In this document: positions 1 to 9,012 of the stretch, one piece after another
Layout of the letters: every line of letters begins with the position of its first letter
How positions within the stretch are numbered: position 1 is the stretch's first letter
Origin: Bacteroidota bacterium
GTDB taxonomy: Bacteria > Bacteroidota > Bacteroidia > Flavobacteriales > Flavobacteriaceae
Reading direction: 5' to 3'
NCBI GenBank assembly: GCA_947447375.1
Contig: CANFJB010000002.1
Location: 218,741-282,740 of the forward strand
Length of the DNA stretch: 64,000 nt
Notes under the pieces: generated by a model
Told to the model about the DNA's origin: nothing
Seen by the model: the letters and a program-made list of their open reading frames with translations, nothing else
Database searches by the model: none
Made by a program: the position numbers and the translations under genes

Positions 1-378
1 ATTAGTTACATCGTGTAACGATCCACCATCGCCTAAAGTGACAGCACCGTGCATTCTTACATAGTTTTTTCCTTTTTCAACGTAGGCATTTCTTGCGGTA
101 AAAATTTGTGATAATTCAACTGGTTGTTTACCAATTCGGATCATTTCCGATTCTAAAAACGAGTTTCCAGAATAACTCCAGCACGTTCCTGAAGAACCTT
201 GATTTTTTACTGAAGTATTCGCAAGGTTGATGACATCTGTAAATTTAAAGCTCTCTTTACTTTTATCGCTTGCATTGACTTTTAGTGAGTTTACTAAAAT
301 GTCTTGTGCAAAATTTGCATTAGCACCAAGTAAAAATGTTAGGACCAATAACAAGGATTTGAATGAAAATTTAATCAT
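1..378 (-). CDS. C1 (papain-like) cysteine peptidase, aminopeptidase C/bleomycin hydrolase type, N-terminal part
   Basis: The reading frame starts at the ATG at 378 and runs off the left edge, so only the first 126 residues are visible. A signal peptide (about residues 1-24, ending ANFAQ) points to export. The papain oxyanion/nucleophile block NQGSSGTCWSYS is present, with Gln60 and catalytic Cys66 at the six-residue spacing seen in papain; this form is typical of the C1B aminopeptidase C/bleomycin hydrolase group. The catalytic His and Asn lie outside the window. The gene is probably independent of the operon upstream, because a strong terminator (453-487) separates them. The family assignment is firm, the exact substrate is not. 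Confidence 0.85.
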   Translation of the reverse strand, partial: MIKFSFKSLLLVLTFLLGANANFAQDILVNSLKVNASDKSKESFKFTDVINLANTSVKNQGSSGTCWSYSGNSFLESEMIRIGKQPVELSQIFTARNAYVEKGKNYVRMHGAVTLGDGGSLHDVTN

Positions 379-452
379 TTTTCTTAAAATTTAAATTAGA
401 CTGAAAAGTACAAAATAGTTATAAAATACACATCATTATTTTAAAAAATAAC

Positions 453-487
453 CACAAAAAAAAGAGCTACATTCCTGCAGCTCTTTT
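453..487 (-). terminator. Rho-independent terminator of the TonB receptor/lipoprotein operon
   Basis: The arms AAAAGAGCT (460-468) and AGCTCTTTT (479-487) form a perfect 9-bp stem with a 10-nt loop. Read on the minus strand it is followed by a T-rich run, which fits termination after the DUF5689 lipoprotein gene. Confidence 0.85.
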
Positions 488-505
488 GTATAATTATTTT
501 ATTGA

Positions 506-1807
506 TTAAATCCCGGTGACTTTTACATTATCAATTTCCCAGCTTGAAGCAGCAGCAGTTGTTGATATATATTTAAACGCAACATATACTGTGCTATTTC
601 CAGCGAAAGCATTTAGGCTAAGCGCTCCTGAATTTGCCCAAGCAAAACTACCGCCTGATAATACAGGATTTAAAGTAGTCCAAGTTGCTGAATTAGGGTT
701 TCCAGTTCCGGTATAGTTATTTGAAACCATAACTTGAATAGGGGCTCCAGCATAATTGTAAGCACTATCAAATTTCAACGATGCCGAGGTATACCCTGTT
801 AGATTTAATACTGGAGAAATTAACCAATCTTCGTTAGCTCTATTTCCAGCAGAATAACCATTCATTAAGGCGCAAGGTGCCGGATTACCAAAAGAAGCTT
901 GAGCCCAAACCTGAGTTCCCACTACACTATAAGCATTCCAAGCAGTAATTCCGTTTGCAAAATCTTCATTTAAAAGAGGCACTAATCTACGTCCAGTCAA
1001 TCTGAAATCGTTGTTATAACGAACCATAAATTGGAAATCTGAATTGTATTTTGTCATTACACCTCTTATAGAACCTTTTCCACTAGGAACATTGTTAACC
1101 GAAAATGTGGCATATTGACTAATTCTACAAATTCCTGTGGTTCCTATATTAGGATCTTCAATTATTTGATTGGTTGCATATCCTCCAGAGTCAATGTCGA
1201 ATAAAGTTCTTCCGATAGATGTATTTGCAAATTGAACGTCGTCAATTTCTACCAAAGTATTTTGATTGGCATCTAATCTAGCGTTGAAAAGCGACATATG
1301 TCTAACCAAGTCTTCTTCACTTAAAACGGTAGAGGATGGGAAAAGATATTTTTGATAATCTAATGGTTCTAATCCGTCTAAAGCGCTATTCCATCCTATT
1401 TTCAAAGATCCAAATTGTAATCCAAAGTACAATCCTTTCAATTTGATATATACTTTTCTACCAGGATAAAATCCGTCAGCAAATGTCATAGATTTATTTA
1501 CGGCTACGCTAAATCCTATTGGAGTTCCAGCAGCAGTAGGAATACTTTGAAAAGAAATTGATTTATAGAAATTTCCCGCAGCATCATTTGAAGTTACGTA
1601 GGCCTCTATAATATCATCAGCAGTGTATTGAACTACAGCCGAAGTTGCCATCGCTCTTACTGCCACTATAGTTGTAGTAGTAGTAAATTGATAGGTTTGA
1701 ATTTCTGGCGAACCTGAGTTATACGGTTTATCACTTTGTGTACAATTTGTAAAAAGCGCTACAAAACAAAGAAATAATGTTCCTTTTATAATAGTATTTA
1801 TTTTCAT
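506..1807 (-). CDS. DUF5689 and choice-of-anchor J domain surface lipoprotein
   Basis: This 433-residue protein begins with a lipoprotein signal peptide whose lipobox (LFTNC) puts the lipidated cysteine at residue 22. The middle part (about 55-270) resembles DUF5689, a family found almost only in Bacteroidota next to TonB receptors. The C-terminal part (about 275-433) is a choice-of-anchor J (cleaved adhesin, jelly-roll) domain with the usual DFANG...W, DWLISP and WEIDNVKV signatures. It is the last gene of a three-gene operon, 17 nt after the other lipoprotein, and is likely surface exposed, working with the TonB receptor. The ligand is unknown; choice-of-anchor J domains often bind glycans or proteins. 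Confidence 0.8.
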   Translation of the reverse strand: MKINTIIKGTLFLCFVALFTNCTQSDKPYNSGSPEIQTYQFTTTTTIVAVRAMATSAVVQYTADDIIEAYVTSNDAAGNFYKSISFQSIPTAAGTPIGFSVAVNKSMTFADGFYPGRKVYIKLKGLYFGLQFGSLKIGWNSALDGLEPLDYQKYLFPSSTVLSEEDLVRHMSLFNARLDANQNTLVEIDDVQFANTSIGRTLFDIDSGGYATNQIIEDPNIGTTGICRISQYATFSVNNVPSGKGSIRGVMTKYNSDFQFMVRYNNDFRLTGRRLVPLLNEDFANGITAWNAYSVVGTQVWAQASFGNPAPCALMNGYSAGNRANEDWLISPVLNLTGYTSASLKFDSAYNYAGAPIQVMVSNNYTGTGNPNSATWTTLNPVLSGGSFAWANSGALSLNAFAGNSTVYVAFKYISTTAAASSWEIDNVKVTGI

Positions 1808-1824
1808 TTTAACTTATTTAAAGA

Positions 1825-2439
1825 TTAATAAACAATTCTAACATTATCTACTTGATAAGTACCGCTAATAGCCGGCACCCCAATGTATTTAAATGCAAAA
1901 TGCAAAGTTCCTGTATATCTTGATAAATCGATAGCACCAGAATTTACATAAACATATGGTTTTGTAAGCGGATCAGGTAAAGTTGTGATATAGTTAGTTT
2001 TAGTCCAATTGGCAGTAGAAAAATTAGTTCCAGTGTAATTAGTAGAAATATACAATTCAATAACATTAGTTGTTGTATTTACATATTTGCTATGGCAAGT
2101 TTGAAAAGAAAGTTGTTCCCCTTGAACGGCATCCATATTAATTTCTGGAGATATCAACCAACTATTAAGTTGAGAAGGAGCCGAAGATAATGTACTGTAC
2201 CCATTCAATTGAGCATATCCATCCCCAGCATAAGCGCCAGAGCTCCAAAGTGTTGTTCCCGTTTGGGCATAAGCTGTCCAACCAGTTGGAAGTGCAGGCG
2301 ACGTTAATCCACCATCAAAATTTTCGGCAAAATAAACATTTTTTAATGTTGGATATTCCACATCGCTGTCCTTAGTACAACTTGAAAATATTGACCCAAC
2401 TAAACCAACTAAAACTAAAAGTTTGATTCTTGTTATCAT
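1825..2439 (-). CDS. Choice-of-anchor J domain lipoprotein
   Basis: This 204-residue lipoprotein has its lipidation cysteine at residue 21 (lipobox IFSSC). The rest is one choice-of-anchor J domain, with motifs AENFDGG, LPTGW, SWLISPEI and YQVDNVRIVY that match the C-terminal domain of the next gene. It sits 12 nt after the TonB receptor gene and 17 nt before the DUF5689 gene, so co-expression is very likely. It may be a duplicated accessory binding lipoprotein of the receptor. Function beyond surface binding cannot be read from the sequence. Confidence 0.78.
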   Translation of the reverse strand: MITRIKLLVLVGLVGSIFSSCTKDSDVEYPTLKNVYFAENFDGGLTSPALPTGWTAYAQTGTTLWSSGAYAGDGYAQLNGYSTLSSAPSQLNSWLISPEINMDAVQGEQLSFQTCHSKYVNTTTNVIELYISTNYTGTNFSTANWTKTNYITTLPDPLTKPYVYVNSGAIDLSRYTGTLHFAFKYIGVPAISGTYQVDNVRIVY

Positions 2440-2451
2440 AGTGTTTTTTAA

Positions 2452-5289
2452 TTAAAAGTTAATATATAAGTTTACAAAATAAGTTCTGCCATATCCGTAA
2501 AAGTATTTAGGCCCAAAAACAGGAGTTGCAGAAGTAACATTTGTATTTGGATTTAAATGCGGAGTATAGTCTTGATCCAATTGCGTGTAATTTGAATTTC
2601 TTGCTTGTTCAAAACCTCCCGTTTTGTATTTTGTATCTAAAACATTATTAATCATAATATTTAGACCAATAATTTTATCCCCAATTTTCCATGATTTTCC
2701 TCCTGAAAGATTTAACAACATAAAGCCATCAAATTTTTCTTGTTTTAACAATTCAGCAGCTCTAGCTTCTGTTGCTCCAGAAACAGGAACTCCTGGAGAT
2801 AAATTGGCATCATCATAAAAACGGGATGTTCTTGTTATTGGAGCTACATCAATGTAGGAGTTACCAAGGTAATTAGCATTGGTTCCAATCCACCAAAATT
2901 TAGGGTCTCTGTATTCTAATCCTAAAGACGCTGCTTGTTGCGGCATCCCAGATTGTTTGTAATTTTTAAGTTTAGCTTCTCCATAATTTATTACCGGTTT
3001 GGTATTCGTAGCACTTGCTAAATTATCAATGTTCAAAGCTACATTAGGATTTCCATCGTAAATGTATTCTCCATATGCTGCAGCACCAATTACTTTTATT
3101 GTTGAAGTTATTGGATATTCAAATCCAAATTCTAAACCAATATTTCTTTTACTAATGTTTGATACCGTTTCTGCAACGAAGGCATTACTTTCATTTGCAG
3201 TTGTAGTAGGATCATCAACTCCTGCTCCATCTCCAAAGAAAAATGAAGTTTCTGTTTGGTTTTTTATTGTAGAATAAAAAGCGGTTAACCTCGTTTTAAA
3301 CTTAGGAGAATTTATAATAAAACTAGCGTCTGCGCTTGAAATAGTTTCGTTTGAAATTCCGTCAGTAACATTATTGTTCAATCTAGAATTATTAAAAACA
3401 TTTCTTAATGATGGTGCTTTTGTCATGTAAACCCCATTAAAAGTAAGGTATTGTCTTCCAGAAATTTTGTAGGTTATCCCTCCTTTGAAACCAAAATTAT
3501 CGAAAGCTAATTTTTCGCTTTTCCCAAATGAATTACTTGGATAATATCCATTTTTATACAATCCTTCTCTTTGGTATTCTGATCGAGAAAAAGTTTGAGA
3601 TAAATAGAAATCTACTTTTTTAAAGAAGAATTTGAATTGAGTAAAACCATCAAAGGTATTTGATTTTAAATTATAGTTGTACCCAAAAGTTTCTCCCACT
3701 CCAACTGTTCTGTCAGGGTTATTTAAATCTGATTGTCTTTGATCATGTCCAGTTCCGTATAAGGTAACATCATTAAAAAAGGCTCCTCCTAATAAATCCA
3801 ACATATTTTGGAAATTATGAGAAGACAAATTTCTGAAAGTAGCTCCAGCATTTAAAGTAATATTTGAGGCCAATTGAGAACTAATAACCGTATTTGCGGT
3901 GAATAATTTATCGTCGGTTCTGTCTTCATATAAGGTGTACATACTATTTACATTCCCACCTTGTTGGTGTGTATTTGCATAAATCAAATGATCCCAGTCC
4001 AATTGTCCGTTGGCAACAAAATTTTCTTGATTTCTAACTGCTTGAACAAAATCTGGAGTCCAAACGTTATCAGTATAATGTGCAATTTCAGAACTTGGCA
4101 AACTCGTGTAATAACTTGGATCTGGGTTGGTAGCACCTTGATAAGTTAATCTAGTATTTCCAATTTTACCAAATTGATATGCCACAGAAGTGGAAATATT
4201 GGTAGAAGGAGAAATTTTCCAGTAATCGGTTAAAATAAACAAAGGCTCATCTACTGTTTTTACCCTAGAATTTCTTGCAATACCTCCTTGTAAACCCCAG
4301 TAAGAGTTGTATTTAACTCCTTTTAATTCCGTTACTTCAGCTGTATTTGGCGAATTTTTACCTCTATTATTTTGGCCTAAAATGGCCGTGAAATTTAAGC
4401 TGTGTTTGTTGTTGATTTTCTTCTCAACGCTTGCAAAAAAGGAGTTAGCACTATATGTTGTTCCTTCAAAATAGCCATTGTTAGCAAATCTTCTAGATGC
4501 TGAAATCATATAGGCCCAGCCATCTTTTCTCATTCCCGAAGCAATAGTTCCCATTAGTCTTCCTGAATAATTGGTGTTTGTTGCTGAAGTAGAAATTCTA
4601 TTTCCTGGACGGTATAACGAAGCTCTTGTATTGATTTCATCTGTTCCTAAAATTCCTCCAAATGTATAATCTGAAGGTGCAGAACCATTAGTATACTCTT
4701 GATTTCTTGTAGCATCATTTAAGCCACCCCAATTGCTATATTGTGGTCTATTGTCATAAATTTTATTCATAACAACTCCATTAATCATAGTAGTTCCATA
4801 GGCGTTATCTAATCCTCTAACTTGAAATCTCGATTGTCCCCAGTTAAAAGCTGCTGCTTGGTTAAAGGCATCACGTGAGGCTTGCAATAAACTTGAAGTA
4901 CTTTCTGAACCACTATTGTCATCTCCTAAATCATTATCTGATATAGAAATTAAATTACTTTGTTGTTCTATGGTCAAATCTTCCGCTAAAATAATAGTTC
5001 CTAAGTCTAAGATTTTTCCAGAAACAATTTCAACAGGAAGTAACTGGTCTTTATAACCTGAACTTTTAATTTGAACCAATTGACTACCAACAGCTACATT
5101 TTCAAAAGTAAATTTACCTTCTGCATTGGTGAGCTGTGTTAAATTTGAATTTTGAATAGAAGCAATAACATTTTGTAAAGGCTTTTGAGTTTTAGCATCT
5201 ACTACTTTTCCAGAAACTCCAGAAACATTTTGAGCAAAAACAAAAAACACTTGCATTACAAATAATGTACTAATAACAAGTTTTTTCAT
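2452..5289 (-). CDS. TonB-dependent outer-membrane receptor with N-terminal carboxypeptidase-like regulatory domain
   Basis: The 945-residue protein has a signal peptide (1-19, ending FVFAQ), a carboxypeptidase D regulatory-like beta-sandwich (about 24-105, GKVVDAKTQKPLQNV), a plug (about 120-240, including QSRFQVRGLDNAYGTTMING) and a long beta-barrel ending in a terminal Phe (YFVNLYINF), as expected for BAM-inserted barrels. It leads the operon with the two choice-of-anchor J lipoproteins. No SusD homologue is present, so this is not a classical Sus pair. The divergent secreted phosphoesterase/nuclease at 5619 suggests, by inference only, import of a product released by that enzyme. Confidence 0.88.
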   Translation of the reverse strand: MKKLVISTLFVMQVFFVFAQNVSGVSGKVVDAKTQKPLQNVIASIQNSNLTQLTNAEGKFTFENVAVGSQLVQIKSSGYKDQLLPVEIVSGKILDLGTIILAEDLTIEQQSNLISISDNDLGDDNSGSESTSSLLQASRDAFNQAAAFNWGQSRFQVRGLDNAYGTTMINGVVMNKIYDNRPQYSNWGGLNDATRNQEYTNGSAPSDYTFGGILGTDEINTRASLYRPGNRISTSATNTNYSGRLMGTIASGMRKDGWAYMISASRRFANNGYFEGTTYSANSFFASVEKKINNKHSLNFTAILGQNNRGKNSPNTAEVTELKGVKYNSYWGLQGGIARNSRVKTVDEPLFILTDYWKISPSTNISTSVAYQFGKIGNTRLTYQGATNPDPSYYTSLPSSEIAHYTDNVWTPDFVQAVRNQENFVANGQLDWDHLIYANTHQQGGNVNSMYTLYEDRTDDKLFTANTVISSQLASNITLNAGATFRNLSSHNFQNMLDLLGGAFFNDVTLYGTGHDQRQSDLNNPDRTVGVGETFGYNYNLKSNTFDGFTQFKFFFKKVDFYLSQTFSRSEYQREGLYKNGYYPSNSFGKSEKLAFDNFGFKGGITYKISGRQYLTFNGVYMTKAPSLRNVFNNSRLNNNVTDGISNETISSADASFIINSPKFKTRLTAFYSTIKNQTETSFFFGDGAGVDDPTTTANESNAFVAETVSNISKRNIGLEFGFEYPITSTIKVIGAAAYGEYIYDGNPNVALNIDNLASATNTKPVINYGEAKLKNYKQSGMPQQAASLGLEYRDPKFWWIGTNANYLGNSYIDVAPITRTSRFYDDANLSPGVPVSGATEARAAELLKQEKFDGFMLLNLSGGKSWKIGDKIIGLNIMINNVLDTKYKTGGFEQARNSNYTQLDQDYTPHLNPNTNVTSATPVFGPKYFYGYGRTYFVNLYINF

Positions 5290-5618
5290 ATAGTATTTTT
5301 AAATTAACCCTGCCTTTTTATTAATTTAGAAAATAGGGCTTACAAATTTACAAGAATTAATGTTACAAAAATCAATATATTCATCGTTTCTGTTAAAAAT
5401 GTTAATTTCTTTACATTTGAATATCAAGTAATTTTACCTGAAAAACCTTCAATGAACCTATTTTATTAAGTTCTCAAGGGATTCTAAATTACTTAAAATT
5501 CACTTAAAAATAATCAATTATTAATTTCTTAATATGCGAATGTAATTAATCTCTAATAATATTTTACATTTGTAGCCCTACTAGGTTGAAGCCGAGGATA
5601 AATAAACACCTAAATTCT
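5290..5618. promoter_or_regulatory. Divergent promoter region between TonB receptor and nuclease genes
   Basis: This 329-bp spacer is very AT-rich and holds no gene. On the plus strand TACATTTG at 5565-5572 fits the Bacteroidota -7 element (TAnnTTTG) about 47 nt before the nuclease start. On the minus strand TAAATTTG (complement of 5343-5350) lies about 54 nt before the receptor start. Neither has a clean TTG at 19-bp spacing, so both are tentative. No terminator or riboswitch-like structure was recognised. Confidence 0.4.
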
Positions 5619-6728
5619 ATGAACTTAAGAAATAAAATCACACTACTTTTTCTATTTTTTTCAATTATTTGTGCCAATGCGCAGCAAAAGAAATTTTCTG
5701 TTCATACGGTTGCTTTCTATAATTTAGAAAATTTGTTTGATACCATTAATAATCCAAATCTTGATGAAGAATGGTTGCCCAATGGTGCTCAAAACTGGAC
5801 TTCCGAAAAATACAACAAGAAATTACAAAACTTAGCAAGAGTGCTTTCTGAAATAGGAACAGGTGAAAACCCAAATTCTCCAACCCTAATTGGAGCATCA
5901 GAAATTGAAAACAGAGGCGTTTTGGAAGACTTAGTTAAACAACCAAAATTAGCTGTAAACGATTACGGAATTGTACACTATGATTCTCCTGACAAACGTG
6001 GAATTGACGTGGCACTTTTGTATCAAAAAAAGCATTTTAAGCCTACAAGTTCCATCAACATTCCTTTATTAATTTACAGAAACGATTCTAAAATCGTAGA
6101 GAAAAATACAGGTGAAACTGCTGAAGATAAAGCCGATAGCGATAAAAATGAAGTGGCAATTGATAACCGAGTTTACACAAGAGATGTATTATTAGTCACC
6201 GGAATATTAGACGGCGATGAGGTAAATATCATTGTAAATCACTGGCCTTCAAGATCTGGAGGAGAAAAAAAGAGCAGCCCTTTCAGAGAAGCAGCCGGAA
6301 GATTGGATAGAAAAATCATGGATTCAATCTATAAAGTCAATCCAAATGCCAAAATAATCAACATGGGCGATTTAAACGATGGAACCTATAATAAAAGCGT
6401 AAAAGAAGGTGTGGGCGCGAAATTAAAAAAAGAAGAAGTGAAACAATTCGGAGTTTACAACCCTTTTGAGCAAATGGCAAAAGAAGGAAATGCTTCCCTG
6501 TTTTATAGAGACGCTGGAGATATTTTTGACCAAATAATGGTATCCGAAACATTAATCCAAAAAGACTATTCGTCCTACAGGTATTGGAAAGCAGGAATTT
6601 ACAACAAACCCTTTATGATACAAACCACCGGCCAATACAAAGGATATCCACTCCGACATTCTATAAATGACCCTGGTTTTAGTGATCACTTCCCGGTTTA
6701 TATTTATCTCATAAAAGAAGAAAAATAA
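5619..6728 (+). CDS. Secreted endonuclease/exonuclease/phosphatase (EEP) family protein
   Basis: I chose the ATG at 5619 because it places a proper signal peptide (about 1-22, ending CANAQ) at the N terminus; an upstream TTG would add 11 unlikely residues. The 369-residue product carries the EEP metal and catalytic motifs in order: AFYNLENLFDT (Asn), GASEIENRG (metal Glu), SPDKRGIDVALLY, VNHWPSRSGG (His), INMGDLNDG (Asp/Asn) and FSDHFPVYIYL (Asp-His pair). The family covers DNases, phosphodiesterases and phosphatases; the exported form suggests nucleic-acid or phosphoester scavenging. It stands alone with its own terminator and is divergent from the TonB receptor operon. Confidence 0.85.
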   Translation: MNLRNKITLLFLFFSIICANAQQKKFSVHTVAFYNLENLFDTINNPNLDEEWLPNGAQNWTSEKYNKKLQNLARVLSEIGTGENPNSPTLIGASEIENRGVLEDLVKQPKLAVNDYGIVHYDSPDKRGIDVALLYQKKHFKPTSSINIPLLIYRNDSKIVEKNTGETAEDKADSDKNEVAIDNRVYTRDVLLVTGILDGDEVNIIVNHWPSRSGGEKKSSPFREAAGRLDRKIMDSIYKVNPNAKIINMGDLNDGTYNKSVKEGVGAKLKKEEVKQFGVYNPFEQMAKEGNASLFYRDAGDIFDQIMVSETLIQKDYSSYRYWKAGIYNKPFMIQTTGQYKGYPLRHSINDPGFSDHFPVYIYLIKEEK

Positions 6729-6730
6729 AA

Positions 6731-6762
6731 AAAACCGCTATTCATTGAGTAGCGGTTTTTTT
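6731..6762 (+). terminator. Rho-independent terminator of the EEP nuclease gene
   Basis: AAAACCGCTA (6731-6740) pairs perfectly with TAGCGGTTTT (6750-6759) around a 9-nt loop, followed by a T run. It starts two bases after the stop codon. Confidence 0.92.
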
Positions 6763-6797
6763 GTATTCCTAGTTTTTTGAGAAACATGATTAAATTG

Positions 6798-6822
6798 TTA
6801 TTGCGAGTTTTTACGAAGCAAT
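6798..6822. repeat. Dispersed palindromic repeat (ATTGC...GCAAT type)
   Basis: ATTGCGAG at 6800-6807 and ACGAAGCAAT at 6813-6822 form a short imperfect palindrome. It belongs to the same type as the copies at 23228-23250 and inside metG at 21101-21123 (on the opposite strand). It is immediately followed by a copy of a second repeat family. Confidence 0.6.
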
Positions 6823-6824
6823 CA

Positions 6825-6892
6825 GGAGCTATTCCGGCTATCATTCCAAATCCTCGCTAAAAAGCTCGGGATTTTCCCTTCTATCCGGGCTA
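6825..6892 (-). repeat. Dispersed hairpin repeat, copy D
   Basis: This 68-nt element differs from the copy at 55605-55672 at only one position (6832). Read on the minus strand it has the family layout: TAGCCCGGATAG, GAAAATCCC, a short T-rich loop, GGATTTGGAATGATAGC, then the far end. The outer CCGG and inner AATCC/GGATT segments can pair. Related copies are at 23108-23169 and 41652-41705. Confidence 0.8.
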
Positions 6893-6955
6893 GGGAATTT
6901 GATATTTTAAGATTGTTTTCATTTAAAACCAATTTATATAATTTGTTATTTTAAC

Positions 6956-6963
6956 TATATTTG
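6956..6963 (+). promoter_or_regulatory. Probable -7 element of the ABC transporter operon
   Basis: TATATTTG matches the Bacteroidota TAnnTTTG consensus and sits 18 nt before the permease start. The expected upstream TTG is only poorly matched. Confidence 0.4.
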
Positions 6964-6981
6964 TAAATATAAATCCAATTA

Positions 6982-7878
6982 ATGATTACTTTACTTACCT
7001 ATTTAATTCGTATTCGGTTTAGGAAGATATTTGGAAAAGATGATTATCTAGCTATTTTTTTGTTTTTGTTATCAATTGGTGTTTTACTTTATTTTTTAAA
7101 TAAAAATTACAGCCAATATGCCAATTTTTCACTTTTTTTCTTGTTTGAAATTGCAACAATTCATTCCAATCGGAAAGACCTTGAATTGTTGAAATTAAGC
7201 CCAAATTTCTCTACAATCCTCTTTCTTGAATATAGTATATATTCTATTCCAATTTTAGTGTTATTATTAATTAATCAAAAATTCATTGGCATAATTTTTA
7301 TTTTTATTTCCATTGTATTTATCACCAGAATTACAAAAATACACCAACGAATGCTACATTATCCATTTAAAATGTTTGATCCTTTTTGGGTAATTTCATT
7401 CAGAAAAAATAAATTAGTGTTATTTTTCCCTTTAATTTTTCTTTTTGGATATATGGGTTTCAAGTATAATAACGAAAATTTATATTATGCTGTATTAGTT
7501 TTTTTTGGAGCAATTGCTTCCATTCCTTCTTTTGAAAGAGAAGAAATAATTCACATAAAAGCCAGTTATTATATCGGAAAAAACTATTTGTTTCAACAAT
7601 TCAAAGTTAGTTGTTTCAATTTTATTTATTTAGGATTCCTTTTGGGGATTTTATTTGTAATACTTCAACAATGGTTTTTGTTAGCGTTAATACCAATATT
7701 ACTTTTTTTTCCAATGTTAAACTTACTTTTTAAATATGCTTTTTTTGAGAGAAAGATTATTCATTCCATTTTTTTTGCACTCTTTCTAGGAAATATAATT
7801 TATGGATTTCCACTACTTTTAATTCCATTTCTATATTTTAAAGCTATTAAAAACTTAAATAAAATTCAAAATGCTTGA
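6982..7878 (+). CDS. Polytopic membrane protein, probable ABC transporter permease
   Basis: The 298-residue product is almost entirely hydrophobic and Phe-rich, with roughly eight predicted transmembrane segments (for example about 23-40, 45-60, 75-110, 140-180, 205-240, 250-285). No recognised soluble domain is present. Its end overlaps by 8 nt the start of an ABC ATPase gene, so translational coupling and a permease role are likely. It does not show a clear ABC-2 or FtsX signature by eye, so the substrate and transport direction are open. I consider it a small export-type system. Confidence 0.6.
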   Translation: MITLLTYLIRIRFRKIFGKDDYLAIFLFLLSIGVLLYFLNKNYSQYANFSLFFLFEIATIHSNRKDLELLKLSPNFSTILFLEYSIYSIPILVLLLINQKFIGIIFIFISIVFITRITKIHQRMLHYPFKMFDPFWVISFRKNKLVLFFPLIFLFGYMGFKYNNENLYYAVLVFFGAIASIPSFEREEIIHIKASYYIGKNYLFQQFKVSCFNFIYLGFLLGILFVILQQWFLLALIPILLFFPMLNLLFKYAFFERKIIHSIFFALFLGNIIYGFPLLLIPFLYFKAIKNLNKIQNA

Positions 7879-8503
7879 TATTTCAATTTCAAAAAAAGAG
7901 TTTGCCAACAAGATTATTCTTGAAAACATTAACATTGAAATCCACAAAAATGGGATTTACGGGATTGTGGGGAAAAATGGAGAAGGGAAAACCACACTTT
8001 TTAAATGCATGTTATCTCTGACGTCATTTGAAGGAAAAATCAGTTTTGAAAATGAGGCTTTAAAAAGTCAAAAAGCATTATGGTGTCCCACAGAACCTGC
8101 TTTATATGAAGAATTAACCGCAACTGAATTTTATGATTTTTATAGAGAATTAACCTCAAGTACTTCTAATAATTCCAAAATGTTGTTTGATGTTACTGAA
8201 AACCAGTTGATAAAAAATTTCTCTACTGGTATGAAAAAGAAAACGTATCTCAATGCCGTTTTTCAAAATGAATATCCCATTTATATTTTAGACGAACCCT
8301 TTAATGGATTGGATTTAGAAGCAAACTATATTTTAGTTCAGTATTTAAAGGAAAAAAGTAAAAGCAGTATAATATTAATTTCCTCACATATATTAGAAAT
8401 ACTTTATGCTAATTGTGAGTCAATATTTGTAATTAAAGACAAGAAGATTGTGAATTTTCAAAAAAGTGATTTTCAAAAAATCGAAGAAAAGCTATTTCAA
8501 TAA
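7871..8503 (+). CDS. ABC transporter ATP-binding protein
   Basis: The 210-residue ATPase has a Walker A loop GKNGEGKT (34-41), a degenerate signature FSTGM (117-121, in place of LSGGQ), a Walker B YPIYILDEP with catalytic Glu142, a D-loop (GLD, 146-148) and the H-loop His173. Deviant signatures such as [FY]S.GM are common in export-type ABC-2 ATPases. It overlaps the upstream permease gene and is probably its partner; together they form a minimal two-gene transporter. It is a little short for the family (usually about 220-310) because the C-terminal extension is missing. Confidence 0.85.
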   Translation: MLDISISKKEFANKIILENINIEIHKNGIYGIVGKNGEGKTTLFKCMLSLTSFEGKISFENEALKSQKALWCPTEPALYEELTATEFYDFYRELTSSTSNNSKMLFDVTENQLIKNFSTGMKKKTYLNAVFQNEYPIYILDEPFNGLDLEANYILVQYLKEKSKSSIILISSHILEILYANCESIFVIKDKKIVNFQKSDFQKIEEKLFQ

Positions 8504-8504
8504 A

Positions 8505-8948
8505 TTATTTTCTTTTCCCCGCGAAAAACGACTTCATTAAGTTGGTCGCTTCTTCCGCCAATACTCCTCGCACAACGGTTGTTTTAGGATGCAATTGTGT
8601 TCCCATTTTCTCAAAACCTCGGTTTTCATCGCTTGCACCAAACACAATTTTGGAAATCTGACTCCAATACAATGCTCCAGCACACATTTGGCAAGGTTCT
8701 AAAGTAACATACAACGTACAACCCGTTAAGTATTTTCCGCCAAGGAAATTTGCCGCCGAAGTAATGGCTTGCATTTCTGCATGAGCGGTAACATCATTCA
8801 AAAGTTCAGTTAGATTGTGGGTTCTAGCAATGATTTTATTATCAACTACAATTAAAGCGCCCACGGGAATTTCACCCTTTTCAAAAGCCAATTCCGCTTC
8901 CTGCAAAGCTTTTTTCATGAAATATTCGTCACTGAAAGGGTTTTCCAT
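8505..8948 (-). CDS. tadA: tRNA-specific adenosine(34) deaminase
   Basis: The 147-residue protein has the deaminase zinc motifs His56-Ala-Glu58 (AHAEMQAI) and Pro-Cys86-x-x-Cys89 (LEPCQMCAGALYW), and the TadA-type tail SKIVFGASDENRGF. TadA converts A34 to inosine in tRNA-Arg(ACG). Other nucleoside deaminases such as guanine deaminase share the fold, but length and flanking motifs favour TadA. It is convergent with the ABC ATPase gene, with its stop one base from that gene's end. The -7 element lies only 5 nt before the ATG, so the mRNA may be leaderless. Confidence 0.85.
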   Translation of the reverse strand: MENPFSDEYFMKKALQEAELAFEKGEIPVGALIVVDNKIIARTHNLTELLNDVTAHAEMQAITSAANFLGGKYLTGCTLYVTLEPCQMCAGALYWSQISKIVFGASDENRGFEKMGTQLHPKTTVVRGVLAEEATNLMKSFFAGKRK

Positions 8949-8953
8949 AAATA

Positions 8954-8961
8954 CAAAAGTA
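8954..8961 (-). promoter_or_regulatory. Probable -7 element of tadA
   Basis: On the minus strand TACTTTTG matches TAnnTTTG and ends only 5 nt before the ATG at 8948. Transcription would start about at the start codon. Confidence 0.45.
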
Positions 8962-9012
8962 CGATTTTGACTTAATTTTCGTTATATTTATAACCAGAAA
9001 ACAAATTTTTTT

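Noticed and set aside
6729..6981. Insertion sequence remnant
   Set aside because: The spacer consists of a terminator and two small palindromic repeats, without transposase fragments or target duplications.
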